This document shows, one piece after another, positions 18,727-26,113 of a stretch of DNA of 64,000 nucleotides. Made by a program: the position numbers and the translations under genes. The DNA comes from JAEUOS01 sp965279115 (GTDB lineage: Bacteria > Pseudomonadota > Gammaproteobacteria > Burkholderiales > JAEUOS01): contig OZ257137.1 of the NCBI GenBank assembly GCA_965279115.1, positions 5,828,001 to 5,892,000 of the forward strand. Direction: 5' to 3'. The notes beneath the pieces are model-generated. The model saw only the letters and a list, made by a program, of their open reading frames with translations. It was not told the origin of the DNA and ran no database searches. Positions within the stretch are counted from its first letter, which is position 1; every line of letters starts with the position of its first letter.

Positions 18727-18740
18727 GCCCTTCACAGGGC
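18727..18740 (-). terminator. Weak candidate terminator after the tatD-ankyrin operon
   Basis: GCCCT (18727-18731) and AGGGC (18736-18740) form a short stem with a 4-base loop. On the minus strand it is followed by an AT-rich stretch (18712-18726) that itself contains the small dyad CATAAT/ATTATG. It lies in the gap between two convergent genes. The stem is short and the U-run interrupted. Confidence 0.3.
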
Positions 18741-18765
18741 CCAGTCATGGTCAGCATGCCCGGAC

Positions 18766-19416
18766 TCAGCGGCCCTTGGCTTTCGCGCGAATAAGATCGG
18801 CGATATCCGTATTGCGCGTCATCAGGGCCCAATCCACTGCAGTCTGGCCAAGGTCATTCTGGAGCGTTGGATCAGCACCTTCCTCCAACAGCAATTTCAC
18901 GGTATCGGTATGCCCCCCGCGTGCGGCCATCATCAAGGCGGTCACGCCATTGGCTGGCGCCGCATCGATGTACGCGTGATTCTCCAGCAGCAGATCGACG
19001 ATCGCCCGATGGCCGTTGGTGGCCGCATAAATCAGCGCGGTCCATCCCGGCTTGTTCACCTGCGCTTCCCGCGCGATCAGGAATTCCACGACGCTCTTGT
19101 GTCCGGCGATGGCCGCCATCATCATCGCACTTTCGCCATTCGCGTTGAGTCGGTCAAGATCGGCCTTTCCATCGGCGAGAACCTTCACAACGTCAAGATT
19201 TCCGCTTCGGGCAGCCAGCAGGAGGACCGGCATTCCGCCAGGGTCCACGCTATTGGCATCCATCCCGCGTCGCAGCCACTGCGCCACCTCGCGGCTGTTG
19301 CCGTTCTTGATCGCGTTGAGGAAGTCGTCATAGGCCGCACCAGCGGCAAGGCCTGAACACAGCACGAGCACCATCATCATGCCGAAACGCGCCAACCAAA
19401 CCCAGACCAGCCTCAT
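18766..19416 (-). CDS. Ankyrin-repeat protein with signal peptide
   Basis: A 216-aa protein with an N-terminal hydrophobic signal (MRLVWVWLARFGMMMVLVLC) ending near AAGAAYDDF, so it is probably periplasmic. It then has about five ankyrin repeats with the usual pattern G-x-TALMxAA-xxGH-xxxVxLLL (for example NGVTALMMAARGGHTDTVKLL, residues roughly 145-175). Ankyrin repeats mediate protein binding and no enzymatic domain is seen. Its ATG overlaps the tatD stop (ATGA), so it is the last gene of the mltG-tmk-holB-pilZ-tatD operon. It is commonly found beside tatD in betaproteobacteria. Confidence 0.85.
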   Translation of the reverse strand: MRLVWVWLARFGMMMVLVLCSGLAAGAAYDDFLNAIKNGNSREVAQWLRRGMDANSVDPGGMPVLLLAARSGNLDVVKVLADGKADLDRLNANGESAMMMAAIAGHKSVVEFLIAREAQVNKPGWTALIYAATNGHRAIVDLLLENHAYIDAAPANGVTALMMAARGGHTDTVKLLLEEGADPTLQNDLGQTAVDWALMTRNTDIADLIRAKAKGR

Positions 19417-20201
19417 GCGTTTACTCCCGCCAGTGTTCCGGCGCGTTCGAACAGCCGGAAAAAGTTATTGGTCGTAGCGGCCTCGATTTCGGCCAATTCC
19501 ACGCCCCGCAGCCTGGCGATCTCTTCCGCCACATGCGGGACAAACCCCGGCTCGTTGGTTCGGCCCCGATACGGCACCGGCGCCAGATAGGGGGCGTCGG
19601 TCTCGATCAGCATGCGTTCAAGCGGTATCGCGCGCGCCACCTCCTTGAGCTCGCGCGCGTTCTTGAACGTGACAATGCCGGAGAACGATATGTAGAAGCC
19701 CAGTTCCATCGCTGCCTCGGCAACGGCAAGGCTCTCGGTAAAGCAATGCATGACGCCGCCGGCCTCGTGGGCGGATTCCTCGCGCATGATCCTGATCGTG
19801 TCTTCCGCGGCGGACCGGGTATGGATGATCAGTGGCAAAGCGCACTGCCGGGCCGCTCGAATGTGGGTGCGAAAGCGTTCACGCTGCCATTCAAGGTCGC
19901 CGCTCAGGCGGAAATAGTCCAGCCCGGTCTCGCCGATGGCAACGACACGACTGTGCGCCGCCAAAGCCACCAGCCGGTCTGCATCAGGCTCGTCAACATC
20001 CTCGTAATCCGGGTGCACCCCCACAGACGCGAACACGTTGGGATTACGCTCGGCCACGTCCAGAACCGACTGCAGGGTCTCCATGTTCACGGCGGCGCAC
20101 AGCGCGTGGCTGACACGCTTTTCGGACATGAGCGCAAGCATTTCCGGCATGCGCTCATGCAGGTCGGGGAAATTGATATGGCAGTGTGAGTCGACGAACA
20201 T
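19413..20201 (-). CDS. tatD: TatD-family metal-dependent DNase/hydrolase
   Basis: This TIM-barrel amidohydrolase-like nuclease is 262 aa from the ATG at 20201, where MFVDSHCHINFPDL begins. The open frame upstream to 20357 runs over the pilZ 3' end and is not expected to be translated. Metal ligands are visible: HCH at the N-terminus, the Glu in GETGLDYF, the His in IHTRSA, the His in MHCFTES and the Asp in ETDAPYLAP. TatD proteins act as 3'-5' nucleases in DNA repair or turnover. It starts 49 bases after pilZ, and its stop overlaps the ankyrin gene. Confidence 0.92.
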   Translation of the reverse strand: MFVDSHCHINFPDLHERMPEMLALMSEKRVSHALCAAVNMETLQSVLDVAERNPNVFASVGVHPDYEDVDEPDADRLVALAAHSRVVAIGETGLDYFRLSGDLEWQRERFRTHIRAARQCALPLIIHTRSAAEDTIRIMREESAHEAGGVMHCFTESLAVAEAAMELGFYISFSGIVTFKNARELKEVARAIPLERMLIETDAPYLAPVPYRGRTNEPGFVPHVAEEIARLRGVELAEIEAATTNNFFRLFERAGTLAGVNA

Positions 20202-20250
20202 ATTCAGGTGCGCCGGGTGCGCACCGGCGCGCCCCGCGTTCAGGTTCAGC

Positions 20251-20619
20251 CTAAAGAGTATGGGTGGGACGGCTCGATCCGAGCGAGTTGCCGAGCAGGT
20301 TTTCGATCTTGCGGCGAGCGGACTGCCCGCTGTCATCGGCCGAAAACTGCACGCCAATGCCCTGTTGCTTGTTGCCCTGGGCGCCTGCCGGCGTAACCCA
20401 GGCTACCGTGCCCGCCACAGGCAGTTTGGTCGGATCATCCATCAGGGAGAGCAGCATATATACCTGGTCGCCCAGCCGGTATGTCCGGTTGGTGGGAATG
20501 AACAACCCGCCATTTTTCAGGTGCGGCATGAACGCTGCGTACAAGGCCGACTTTTCCTTGATGTTCAAGGAGAGCATGCTCGGGCGGGCGCCCTGGTGGG
20601 GTTTTGATGCTTCAGCCAT
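20251..20619 (-). CDS. pilZ: PilZ, type IV pilus assembly protein
   Basis: A 122-aa single-domain PilZ protein. It lacks the RxxxR and D/NxSxxG motifs that bind c-di-GMP, just as the founding PilZ of Pseudomonas does, so it is probably a protein-binding adaptor in pilus assembly rather than a nucleotide sensor. Conserved features are LSLNIKEKSALYAAFMPHLKNGGLFI and GTVAWVTP...GIGVQF. The order mltG-tmk-holB-pilZ-tatD matches other proteobacteria. It starts 4 bases after holB. PilW at the start of the window supports a type IV pilus in this organism. Confidence 0.9.
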   Translation of the reverse strand: MAEASKPHQGARPSMLSLNIKEKSALYAAFMPHLKNGGLFIPTNRTYRLGDQVYMLLSLMDDPTKLPVAGTVAWVTPAGAQGNKQQGIGVQFSADDSGQSARRKIENLLGNSLGSSRPTHTL

Positions 20620-20623
20620 TCGC

Positions 20624-21667
20624 TCAAGTCCTGGGCGCGATCAGGCGCGCATAATCGATCAGAAGATCCTCGGAGTACAGACGACTGTTGAGTGGATGCT
20701 CTGCGACCCTTCGGTGGCGCATCAGCTTGCGATAGTAGGCTTGAAGAGCGCTCGCCGGCGCGATGCCCGCCAGACTTTTGATCGTAGCCGCCTGCTTCGG
20801 ATGATAACGCACCTCGCCTCCGCTTCCGCAACGCAGCAGGTCGCTCACCCAGCGACTTAACCACAACACAACGTTCGAAGCGCCCGCTTTTTCACACTTT
20901 TCGGCCAGGACAACCGGATCAACAGGTCGGGCGGCGCAAAACGTGTCAATCAGCAATTCATGGAGGTCGGCATGCGGCTTCTCCACGGCAGCATCCAGCG
21001 GCGCCCCCCCTGCTTCGGCAAGCGCGGCAACCGGATCGCGTACGCCCTGCCCCTGCAACCACGCCGCCACCATCGCCGCGTCCGGCTGGCCGATGGGCAT
21101 GCGCGAGCAACGGCTACGGATGGTCGGAAGCACATCGCTGAGCCGGCTGGTCACCAGCAGAAAATGGGTGGCTGGCGGCGGTTCCTCGAGCATTTTCAAC
21201 AAGGCATTGGCGGCATCGGTGTTGAGCGCGTCGGCCGGGTAAACCAACAACAAGCGCCGTCCGGACCGGTGCGTGCCTACGTTGAAGAAACTGTCCAGCG
21301 CGCGAATCTGGCCGATTTTGATCACTTTTGATGGCGCCGCCTTCGACTTGGTGGCGCCAGGCTCGGCGGAAGCACCGTCATCGGCGGCCGCCGCAAGCTC
21401 CGGATCAGGCTGCAGTACTTCCGGGATGACCGACCGATAGTCGGGATGATTGCCCTCTGCAAACCAGCGGCAAGCCCCGCACTCACCGCACGGATGACCA
21501 CTTTCGTCAGGCGATTCACACAGCAATCCCTGGGCGAAGTGCTCTGCAAGCGCACGCTTGCCGATACCCGGCGGGCCGACCAGCAGCAGTGCATGCGGAA
21601 GCCGCGTGCGCATCGCCAGCAATGCGGCAAAACCCACCTCAAGCCACGGATAAGGCAGTTGTTTCAA
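20624..21667 (-). CDS. holB: HolB, DNA polymerase III delta-prime subunit
   Basis: HolB is part of the clamp loader. The 347-aa AAA+ fold has a P-loop-like GPPGIGKRALAEHFA, a four-Cys zinc module (CESPDESGHPCGECGACRWF) and the sensor-type segment LLVTSRLSDVLPTIRSRC. The start is a TTG at 21667 giving MKQLPYPWLEVGF, the expected N-terminus; no ATG fits. A 50-base unusually AT-rich spacer separates it from tmk, so a weak internal promoter there is possible. Downstream, pilZ follows after 4 bases. Confidence 0.93.
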   Translation of the reverse strand: MKQLPYPWLEVGFAALLAMRTRLPHALLLVGPPGIGKRALAEHFAQGLLCESPDESGHPCGECGACRWFAEGNHPDYRSVIPEVLQPDPELAAAADDGASAEPGATKSKAAPSKVIKIGQIRALDSFFNVGTHRSGRRLLLVYPADALNTDAANALLKMLEEPPPATHFLLVTSRLSDVLPTIRSRCSRMPIGQPDAAMVAAWLQGQGVRDPVAALAEAGGAPLDAAVEKPHADLHELLIDTFCAARPVDPVVLAEKCEKAGASNVVLWLSRWVSDLLRCGSGGEVRYHPKQAATIKSLAGIAPASALQAYYRKLMRHRRVAEHPLNSRLYSEDLLIDYARLIAPRT

Positions 21668-21717
21668 TTGCTTAAGTCCTCGATACTCGAACTCACATTA
21701 ATTTTTCTTTATATCAT

Positions 21718-22332
21718 TTAAATACAAAATGTTGCGACTGTTTTTTCAAGTGTCTTGTCAATTTCTTCCTGTTTCAGCGTTGCATTGATCACCAGGAAAC
21801 GCGCGGGTTCCGCACGGACAAGCTCAAGGTATCGTTCGCGAACGCGGGTATGAAAGTCTGCCTTTTCGCGTTCAAAACGGTCGAGGTTGCGTTGCCCCGC
21901 AATGCGGCCTCGGGCTACATCAGGCGGCAGGTCGAACAGGATGGTGAGATCAGGAACAAGCGCCGGGTGGACCCATTGCGCGAGGGTTTCGATTTTCGCG
22001 GCGTCCACTCCCCGACCGCCCCCCTGGTAGGCCCGCGTGGCATCGGTGAAACGGTCGCAAACCACCCATGCACCGCGTGCAAGCGCCGGCTCGATGATGC
22101 GCGCCACATGTTCGCGCCGCGCCGCGAACATCATGAGCGTCTCGGTCTCCAGGTGCATGGGTTCGGATAGCAGCAGTTCGCGGAGTCGCTCCCCCAGGGG
22201 CGTGCCGCCCGGCTCCCGCGTGACCACAACCTCGATTCCCCTAGCGCGCAAGCGTGTGGCCGTCGCCTCGATGTGGGTCGACTTGCCCGCACCATCCAGG
22301 CCTTCGAAGGTGATGAAGCGACCACGCGTCAT
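21718..22332 (-). CDS. tmk: Tmk, thymidylate kinase
   Basis: Tmk phosphorylates dTMP to dTDP. The 204-aa protein starts at the ATG at 22332, preceded by GGAGG at ideal spacing. The frame extends to a GTG at 22389 overlapping mltG, but that extension has no counterpart in the family. P-loop FEGLDGAGKSTH is at residues 8-19, the DR(F/Y) nucleotide-binding motif is CDRFTDATRAYQGGGRG, and an Arg-rich LID segment follows (ARGRIAGQRNLDRFE). It lies between mltG and holB, as usual. Confidence 0.95.
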   Translation of the reverse strand: MTRGRFITFEGLDGAGKSTHIEATATRLRARGIEVVVTREPGGTPLGERLRELLLSEPMHLETETLMMFAARREHVARIIEPALARGAWVVCDRFTDATRAYQGGGRGVDAAKIETLAQWVHPALVPDLTILFDLPPDVARGRIAGQRNLDRFEREKADFHTRVRERYLELVRAEPARFLVINATLKQEEIDKTLEKTVATFCI

Positions 22333-22378
22333 TGCGGCCTCCGTGGCGCGTACTCGCCTCGATCGAAAAGGGTTTTCA

Positions 22379-23389
22379 TCAGCCACCACGCCGCTGGAAC
22401 TTGTTCACCGCCCGGTTGTGCGCTTCGAGCGACGCGGTAAATTCATGGGTGCCATCGCCGCGCGCCACGAAATACAACGCATCGGTCCGCGCCGGATTCA
22501 GGGCTGCCTGGAGCGCGGCCAAGCCCGGCAAGGCGATGGGGGTAGGCGGGAGCCCGGCACGGGTATAGGTGTTGTACGGACCATCCTGCTGCAAGTCGCG
22601 CCGCCGCAGATTTCCGTCAAACCCGGTACCCAGCCCGTAGATCACGGTCGGGTCGGTCTGCAACAGCATGCCGCGGCGCAGTCGATTGACGAACACCCCC
22701 GCAATCAACGGACGTTCCCGGGCCTGCCCGGTTTCCTTTTCCACGATCGAAGCCATGATGAGTGCCTCATACGGCGTTGAATAAGGCACTCCGGGCGCGC
22801 GTCGTTGCCATTCTCCTGCCAGATGCCGCGACATTGCGCGATAGGCGCGGCGCAGGACCGCAACATCCGTCGATCCCTTGGCAAACAGGTACGTGTCCGG
22901 GAAAAACATCCCTTCAGGATGTGCGGCATTTCCGCCAGGCTCCGCTTTGGCAATCAATTCAAGCAGTTGCGCATCGGTCAAGCCACGTGTTGCATGTTCG
23001 AGCCCGGCATGCGCGTCCAAGGCGGCGCGAAACTGGCGAAAATTCCAGCCCTCTGGAATGGTCAATTCCTGTTGCGTGACATCGCCCCGCGTGAGCTTGT
23101 CGATCAACTCCAACGGAGTGACGCCGGACGCGACTTCATAACTGCCGGCCTTGATGCGCGTGTCCCGACCCGAAATGCGCGCCAGCAAAACCAGAGCATC
23201 CGGATAGACCGGCATACTGGCACCGGCCAGTCGCGCCGCGGCGCGCATCGAACTGCCGGGCGGGATGATCAGGTCCACATTTTCGCTCGCCAGGGCGATG
23301 GGATGATGGGCATACCACCAGACCCCGCCGCCGATCCCGGCCAAACTCAAAATACCCAGAAAAATCAGCGCCTTGAATATGCGGAACAT
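22379..23389 (-). CDS. mltG: MltG, endolytic murein transglycosylase
   Basis: MltG cleaves nascent peptidoglycan strands and sets their length. The 336-aa protein has an N-terminal membrane anchor (FRIFKALIFLGILSLAGIGG), a LysM-like region, and the YceG catalytic domain with IVEKETGQ (catalytic Glu), FFPDTYLF and LLQTDPTVIYGLG. The ATG at 23389 was chosen because the extension to 23464 enters the promoter region of ygfZ and carries no signal-like sequence. It is divergent from ygfZ and first gene of the leftward mltG-tmk-holB-pilZ-tatD-ankyrin operon. Confidence 0.94.
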   Translation of the reverse strand: MFRIFKALIFLGILSLAGIGGGVWWYAHHPIALASENVDLIIPPGSSMRAAARLAGASMPVYPDALVLLARISGRDTRIKAGSYEVASGVTPLELIDKLTRGDVTQQELTIPEGWNFRQFRAALDAHAGLEHATRGLTDAQLLELIAKAEPGGNAAHPEGMFFPDTYLFAKGSTDVAVLRRAYRAMSRHLAGEWQRRAPGVPYSTPYEALIMASIVEKETGQARERPLIAGVFVNRLRRGMLLQTDPTVIYGLGTGFDGNLRRRDLQQDGPYNTYTRAGLPPTPIALPGLAALQAALNPARTDALYFVARGDGTHEFTASLEAHNRAVNKFQRRGG

Positions 23390-23415
23390 GAAGCCATCTG
23401 AAGAACACCGGCCCG

Positions 23416-23421
23416 TATAAT
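23416..23421 (+). promoter_or_regulatory. Candidate -10 box for ygfZ
   Basis: A perfect TATAAT lies in the 55-base gap between the divergent mltG and ygfZ genes, about 24 bases before the chosen ygfZ ATG. The -35 region 17 bases upstream is poor, so this is only suggestive. Confidence 0.4.
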
Positions 23422-23444
23422 AGACGCATGAGGACACTTTGAAC

Positions 23445-24362
23445 ATGAGCATGTCCACCACCATCCCACTTTCTCACGATCGCATTCATCTGGCGACATG
23501 GGGCCTTCTGCGCGCCTCCGGCATGGACGCGCGCACCTTCCTTCACGGCCAGCTCAGCAACGACCTGATGGCCCTGGGCGCCGACCAGGCGCACTGGACG
23601 GCTTACTGCTCCGCCAAAGGACGCATGCTCGCCGGTTTTCTGGCCTGGCACGATGCCGATGGCAGCATCATGCTGGCCTGCGACAACGCCCTTGTTCCAG
23701 CGCTCATCAAGCGCTTGCGCATGTTTGTACTGCGCGCCAAGGTCGTGATCGAAGATGCCGGCGCGGCATTCCGGCTGCTGGGTGTCATGGGCGACCCGCA
23801 GGCGCCGGCCCCATTTGCCGTGCGCCATGAAGGGCCGGCAACGCTGGTCGGCTTGCCTTCTGTCGATGGGTCTTCACGCGCCCTGCTGGTCGAACCGATA
23901 TCCGCAGCATCGCCGGCAAGCACCGATGAATCCGCCTGGAATACCGGCATGATCAGGGCGGGCGAATCCTGGATCACTGCGGCGACGCAGGAGCAGTTCG
24001 TGCCGCAAATGGTCAATTTCGATGCCCTGGGCGGCATCAATTTCAAGAAGGGCTGCTATCCCGGACAGGAAGTCGTGGCGCGGGCGCACTACCGTGGCGC
24101 GGTCAAGCGGCGCATGTATCGCGCCGTGGTCGAGGGGCAATCTGTGGCCCCGCTGCCCGGGACGGCCCTGTTTTCGTCGGGCCCGAACGCGCAGGAATGC
24201 GGCCAGGTTGCCAACGCCGTGCTTCACGCCGACGGTACATGCGAAATGCTGGCGGTGGTATCGATGCAAAGCCGGGCGGAGTCACCCGTCCATCTCGCCT
24301 CGGCCGACGGCCCGGTGCTCGGATTTGCCGACCTGCCCTACACGCTTCCCGAAGCGGCATGA
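23445..24362 (+). CDS. ygfZ: YgfZ-like folate-binding protein, Fe-S cluster maintenance and tRNA modification
   Basis: A GcvT-like folate-binding protein of about 305 aa that supports repair of certain Fe-S enzymes, including those modifying tRNA. The signature KGCYPGQEVVARAHYRG (K-G-C-Y-x-G-Q) is present near residue 205, as is the N-terminal FLHGQLSND. A TTG at 23439 and ATGs at 23445 and 23451 are all in frame. I chose 23445, which lies behind a GAGG; the choice changes the product by only a few residues. Its stop overlaps the ATG of the next gene (ATGA). Confidence 0.9.
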   Translation: MSMSTTIPLSHDRIHLATWGLLRASGMDARTFLHGQLSNDLMALGADQAHWTAYCSAKGRMLAGFLAWHDADGSIMLACDNALVPALIKRLRMFVLRAKVVIEDAGAAFRLLGVMGDPQAPAPFAVRHEGPATLVGLPSVDGSSRALLVEPISAASPASTDESAWNTGMIRAGESWITAATQEQFVPQMVNFDALGGINFKKGCYPGQEVVARAHYRGAVKRRMYRAVVEGQSVAPLPGTALFSSGPNAQECGQVANAVLHADGTCEMLAVVSMQSRAESPVHLASADGPVLGFADLPYTLPEAA

Positions 24363-24655
24363 GCGAGATCTACGATTACTACATCTATTACAAGGTGCCG
24401 GCAGATGCGCTTGCCGATTTCATTCCGGTGGTCGTCGGCATGCAGTCGGATATCCTGCGCCTGACCGGCATCCGCGGTCGCTTGAAGAAGAAGTCCACCG
24501 ACCCGCTGACCTGGCTTGAAATCTACGAAGGCGTGCACCAGCGCCTCTTGTTCGACGCCGCACTGTCGGATTGTGTGGCGCGCTTCGGCCTTGAAGGCTA
24601 TCTTGCCGACGGGTCGAAGCGCCACAGCGAAGTTTTCCACGATCCCTTGGCCTGA
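24359..24655 (+). CDS. DUF4936 family protein, 98 aa
   Basis: A small soluble protein beginning MSEIYDYYIYYKV with an alpha/beta pattern resembling a ferredoxin-like fold (TWLEIYEGV, RHSEVFHD). It matches the DUF4936 family, which is common beside ygfZ and NRDE genes in betaproteobacteria; function is unknown. The ATG overlaps the ygfZ stop and the next gene starts 1 base after its stop, so the three genes form a tight operon. The frame is open further upstream (to 24197), but that part is inside ygfZ. Confidence 0.82.
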   Translation: MSEIYDYYIYYKVPADALADFIPVVVGMQSDILRLTGIRGRLKKKSTDPLTWLEIYEGVHQRLLFDAALSDCVARFGLEGYLADGSKRHSEVFHDPLA

Positions 24656-24656
24656 C

Positions 24657-25445
24657 ATGTGCCTGATCGCCTTCGCCTGGCGCGCCATCCCGGGCATCCG
24701 GCTGCTTGTGGCCGCCAATCGCGACGAGTATCACACCCGCCCGACCGCCCAGGCCGCCTTCTGGCAGGATGCGCCGCACATCCTCGGCGGGCGTGACCTG
24801 CAGGATGGCGGCACCTGGATGGCGGTGACCGGTGCGGGACGCTTCGCCGCACTCACCAACCATCGCACGCCGGCCGGTCCGAGAGCGGTCACGCGTTCGC
24901 GTGGCCACCTGGTTTCCGACTTTCTGCTTGGCTCCGGCCCGGCCCAGGCGTACTGCCAAGCGGTTGCCGCGCAAGCCGGCCAGTACAACGGCTTCAACCT
25001 GCTGGCCGGGGATGGCGAGTCGCTCGCCTACATCGGCGATCATGCGCCCATGCCGCGAGTGGTGGCACCCGGCATCCACACGCTCAGCAATGCCCGACTT
25101 GACACGCCATGGCCAAAGGCGGTCGGACTCGCGGACGACATGGAACGTCTGGCCAGTGGCACCCGCGGGGACGAGGCGCTCGTCACCGCGCTTATGGACG
25201 CCCTCGCGGACACCGCGACACCCGCCGACAGCAACCTGCCCGATACCGGCATCGGGCTGGAGCGCGAACGCATGCTTGCGCCGCGCATGATCGTGGCGCC
25301 CCTGTACGGCACACGCAGCGCTTGTGTGCTGATCGTCCGGGAGGATGGCTCGACGCGTCTCGACGAGCGAAGTTACGACCCGGGCGGCCGCGTCACCCGC
25401 CAGGTCAGCGAGACGATCGGGCCATCAGTCCGCTTGCCAGCGTAA
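24657..25445 (+). CDS. NRDE (TANGO2-like) family protein
   Basis: A 262-aa protein with the N-terminal Cys at residue 2 (MCLIAFAW) and the NRDE motif at about 22-26 (VAANRDEYHTRP). It also has the conserved GGTWMAV and FAALTNHR segments. The Ntn-hydrolase-like fold and catalytic-type Cys suggest hydrolase ancestry; animal TANGO2 is linked to lipid or heme handling, but the bacterial role is not settled. It is last in the ygfZ-DUF4936-NRDE operon, and its 3' end overlaps the convergent racemase-like gene by about 40 bases. Confidence 0.88.
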   Translation: MCLIAFAWRAIPGIRLLVAANRDEYHTRPTAQAAFWQDAPHILGGRDLQDGGTWMAVTGAGRFAALTNHRTPAGPRAVTRSRGHLVSDFLLGSGPAQAYCQAVAAQAGQYNGFNLLAGDGESLAYIGDHAPMPRVVAPGIHTLSNARLDTPWPKAVGLADDMERLASGTRGDEALVTALMDALADTATPADSNLPDTGIGLERERMLAPRMIVAPLYGTRSACVLIVREDGSTRLDERSYDPGGRVTRQVSETIGPSVRLPA

Positions 25446-26100
25446 GCACGTCGTAGACCGGCAGGCCGGTGGCAGCGCGCAACGCGTTTGCATAGGGCGG
25501 CATGTTGGTGCATTCGAGAATGATGGCGCCGACATCGGCATGGTCGGCCAGCAAGCGGGCACCGGCTTCAAGCACTTCCTTTTGCAGCTTCGCCATGTCC
25601 AACTCCGGCTGGTCGCCAAGGATGGCCCGAGCGAACTCCCCGTCGCATGCCACGCCTGCAACCGGCGTATCCGGGTCGGCACCCGCACCAAGCAAATGAT
25701 CGCGACCAAGCGACTCGGCCGATATGGTCAGGACGCCCGGGCGCAAGCCTGCCTGAAGTCCGGCCGCGACAGCAGGCAACTGCAAGAGGCTGGACGATGC
25801 GAACGGCACACCGACCGCGCGTGCCATCTCTGCCTGAAATAGCGCGAGAAATCCGCAACTGGTCACGATCGCGGCACAGCCGGCACGTTCCAGCGCGCGG
25901 GCCGCATCGATGAAAGGCGCCAGCAGACCGGCTGCCCGCTCCGCAACGACCCGCCGCGGCGACGCACCTCGAACCTCCTGATAGCGCACCGGAAACGCGA
26001 AGCTGGCCGGGTTGCCGATGTCGCCCGGCGGACGCGGGAAATGCGTTTCCAGCATCACCACGCCCAGGCAAAGCGGATTCGGGCGCGCGGCCTTCATCAA
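25405..26100 (-). CDS. Asp/Glu racemase-superfamily protein
   Basis: 231 aa, with two catalytic-type cysteines placed as in the Asp/Glu racemase superfamily: one in IVTSCGFLALFQ (about residue 82) and one in LECTNMPPY (about residue 197). The family includes amino-acid and hydantoin racemases, maleate isomerase and arylmalonate decarboxylase, so the exact reaction cannot be named. It lies 13 bases after the ThDP-enzyme gene on the same strand. Together with the nearby TRAP transporter and DadA-like oxidase it points to catabolism of a chiral small acid. Confidence 0.82.
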   Translation of the reverse strand: MMKAARPNPLCLGVVMLETHFPRPPGDIGNPASFAFPVRYQEVRGASPRRVVAERAAGLLAPFIDAARALERAGCAAIVTSCGFLALFQAEMARAVGVPFASSSLLQLPAVAAGLQAGLRPGVLTISAESLGRDHLLGAGADPDTPVAGVACDGEFARAILGDQPELDMAKLQKEVLEAGARLLADHADVGAIILECTNMPPYANALRAATGLPVYDVLTLASGLMARSSR

Positions 26101-26113
26101 TCGTGTGCCCGGC

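Noticed and set aside
18712..18727. AT-rich dyad CATAAT/ATTATG between convergent genes
   Set aside because: Considered as an operator or promoter, but neither flanking gene starts here; it is better seen as the AT-rich tail of a weak terminator.
21668..21717. AT-rich 50-base spacer between tmk and holB as a promoter
   Set aside because: It contains TATAAA-like strings in a GC-rich context, but no paired -35 box; an internal promoter is possible but not supported.
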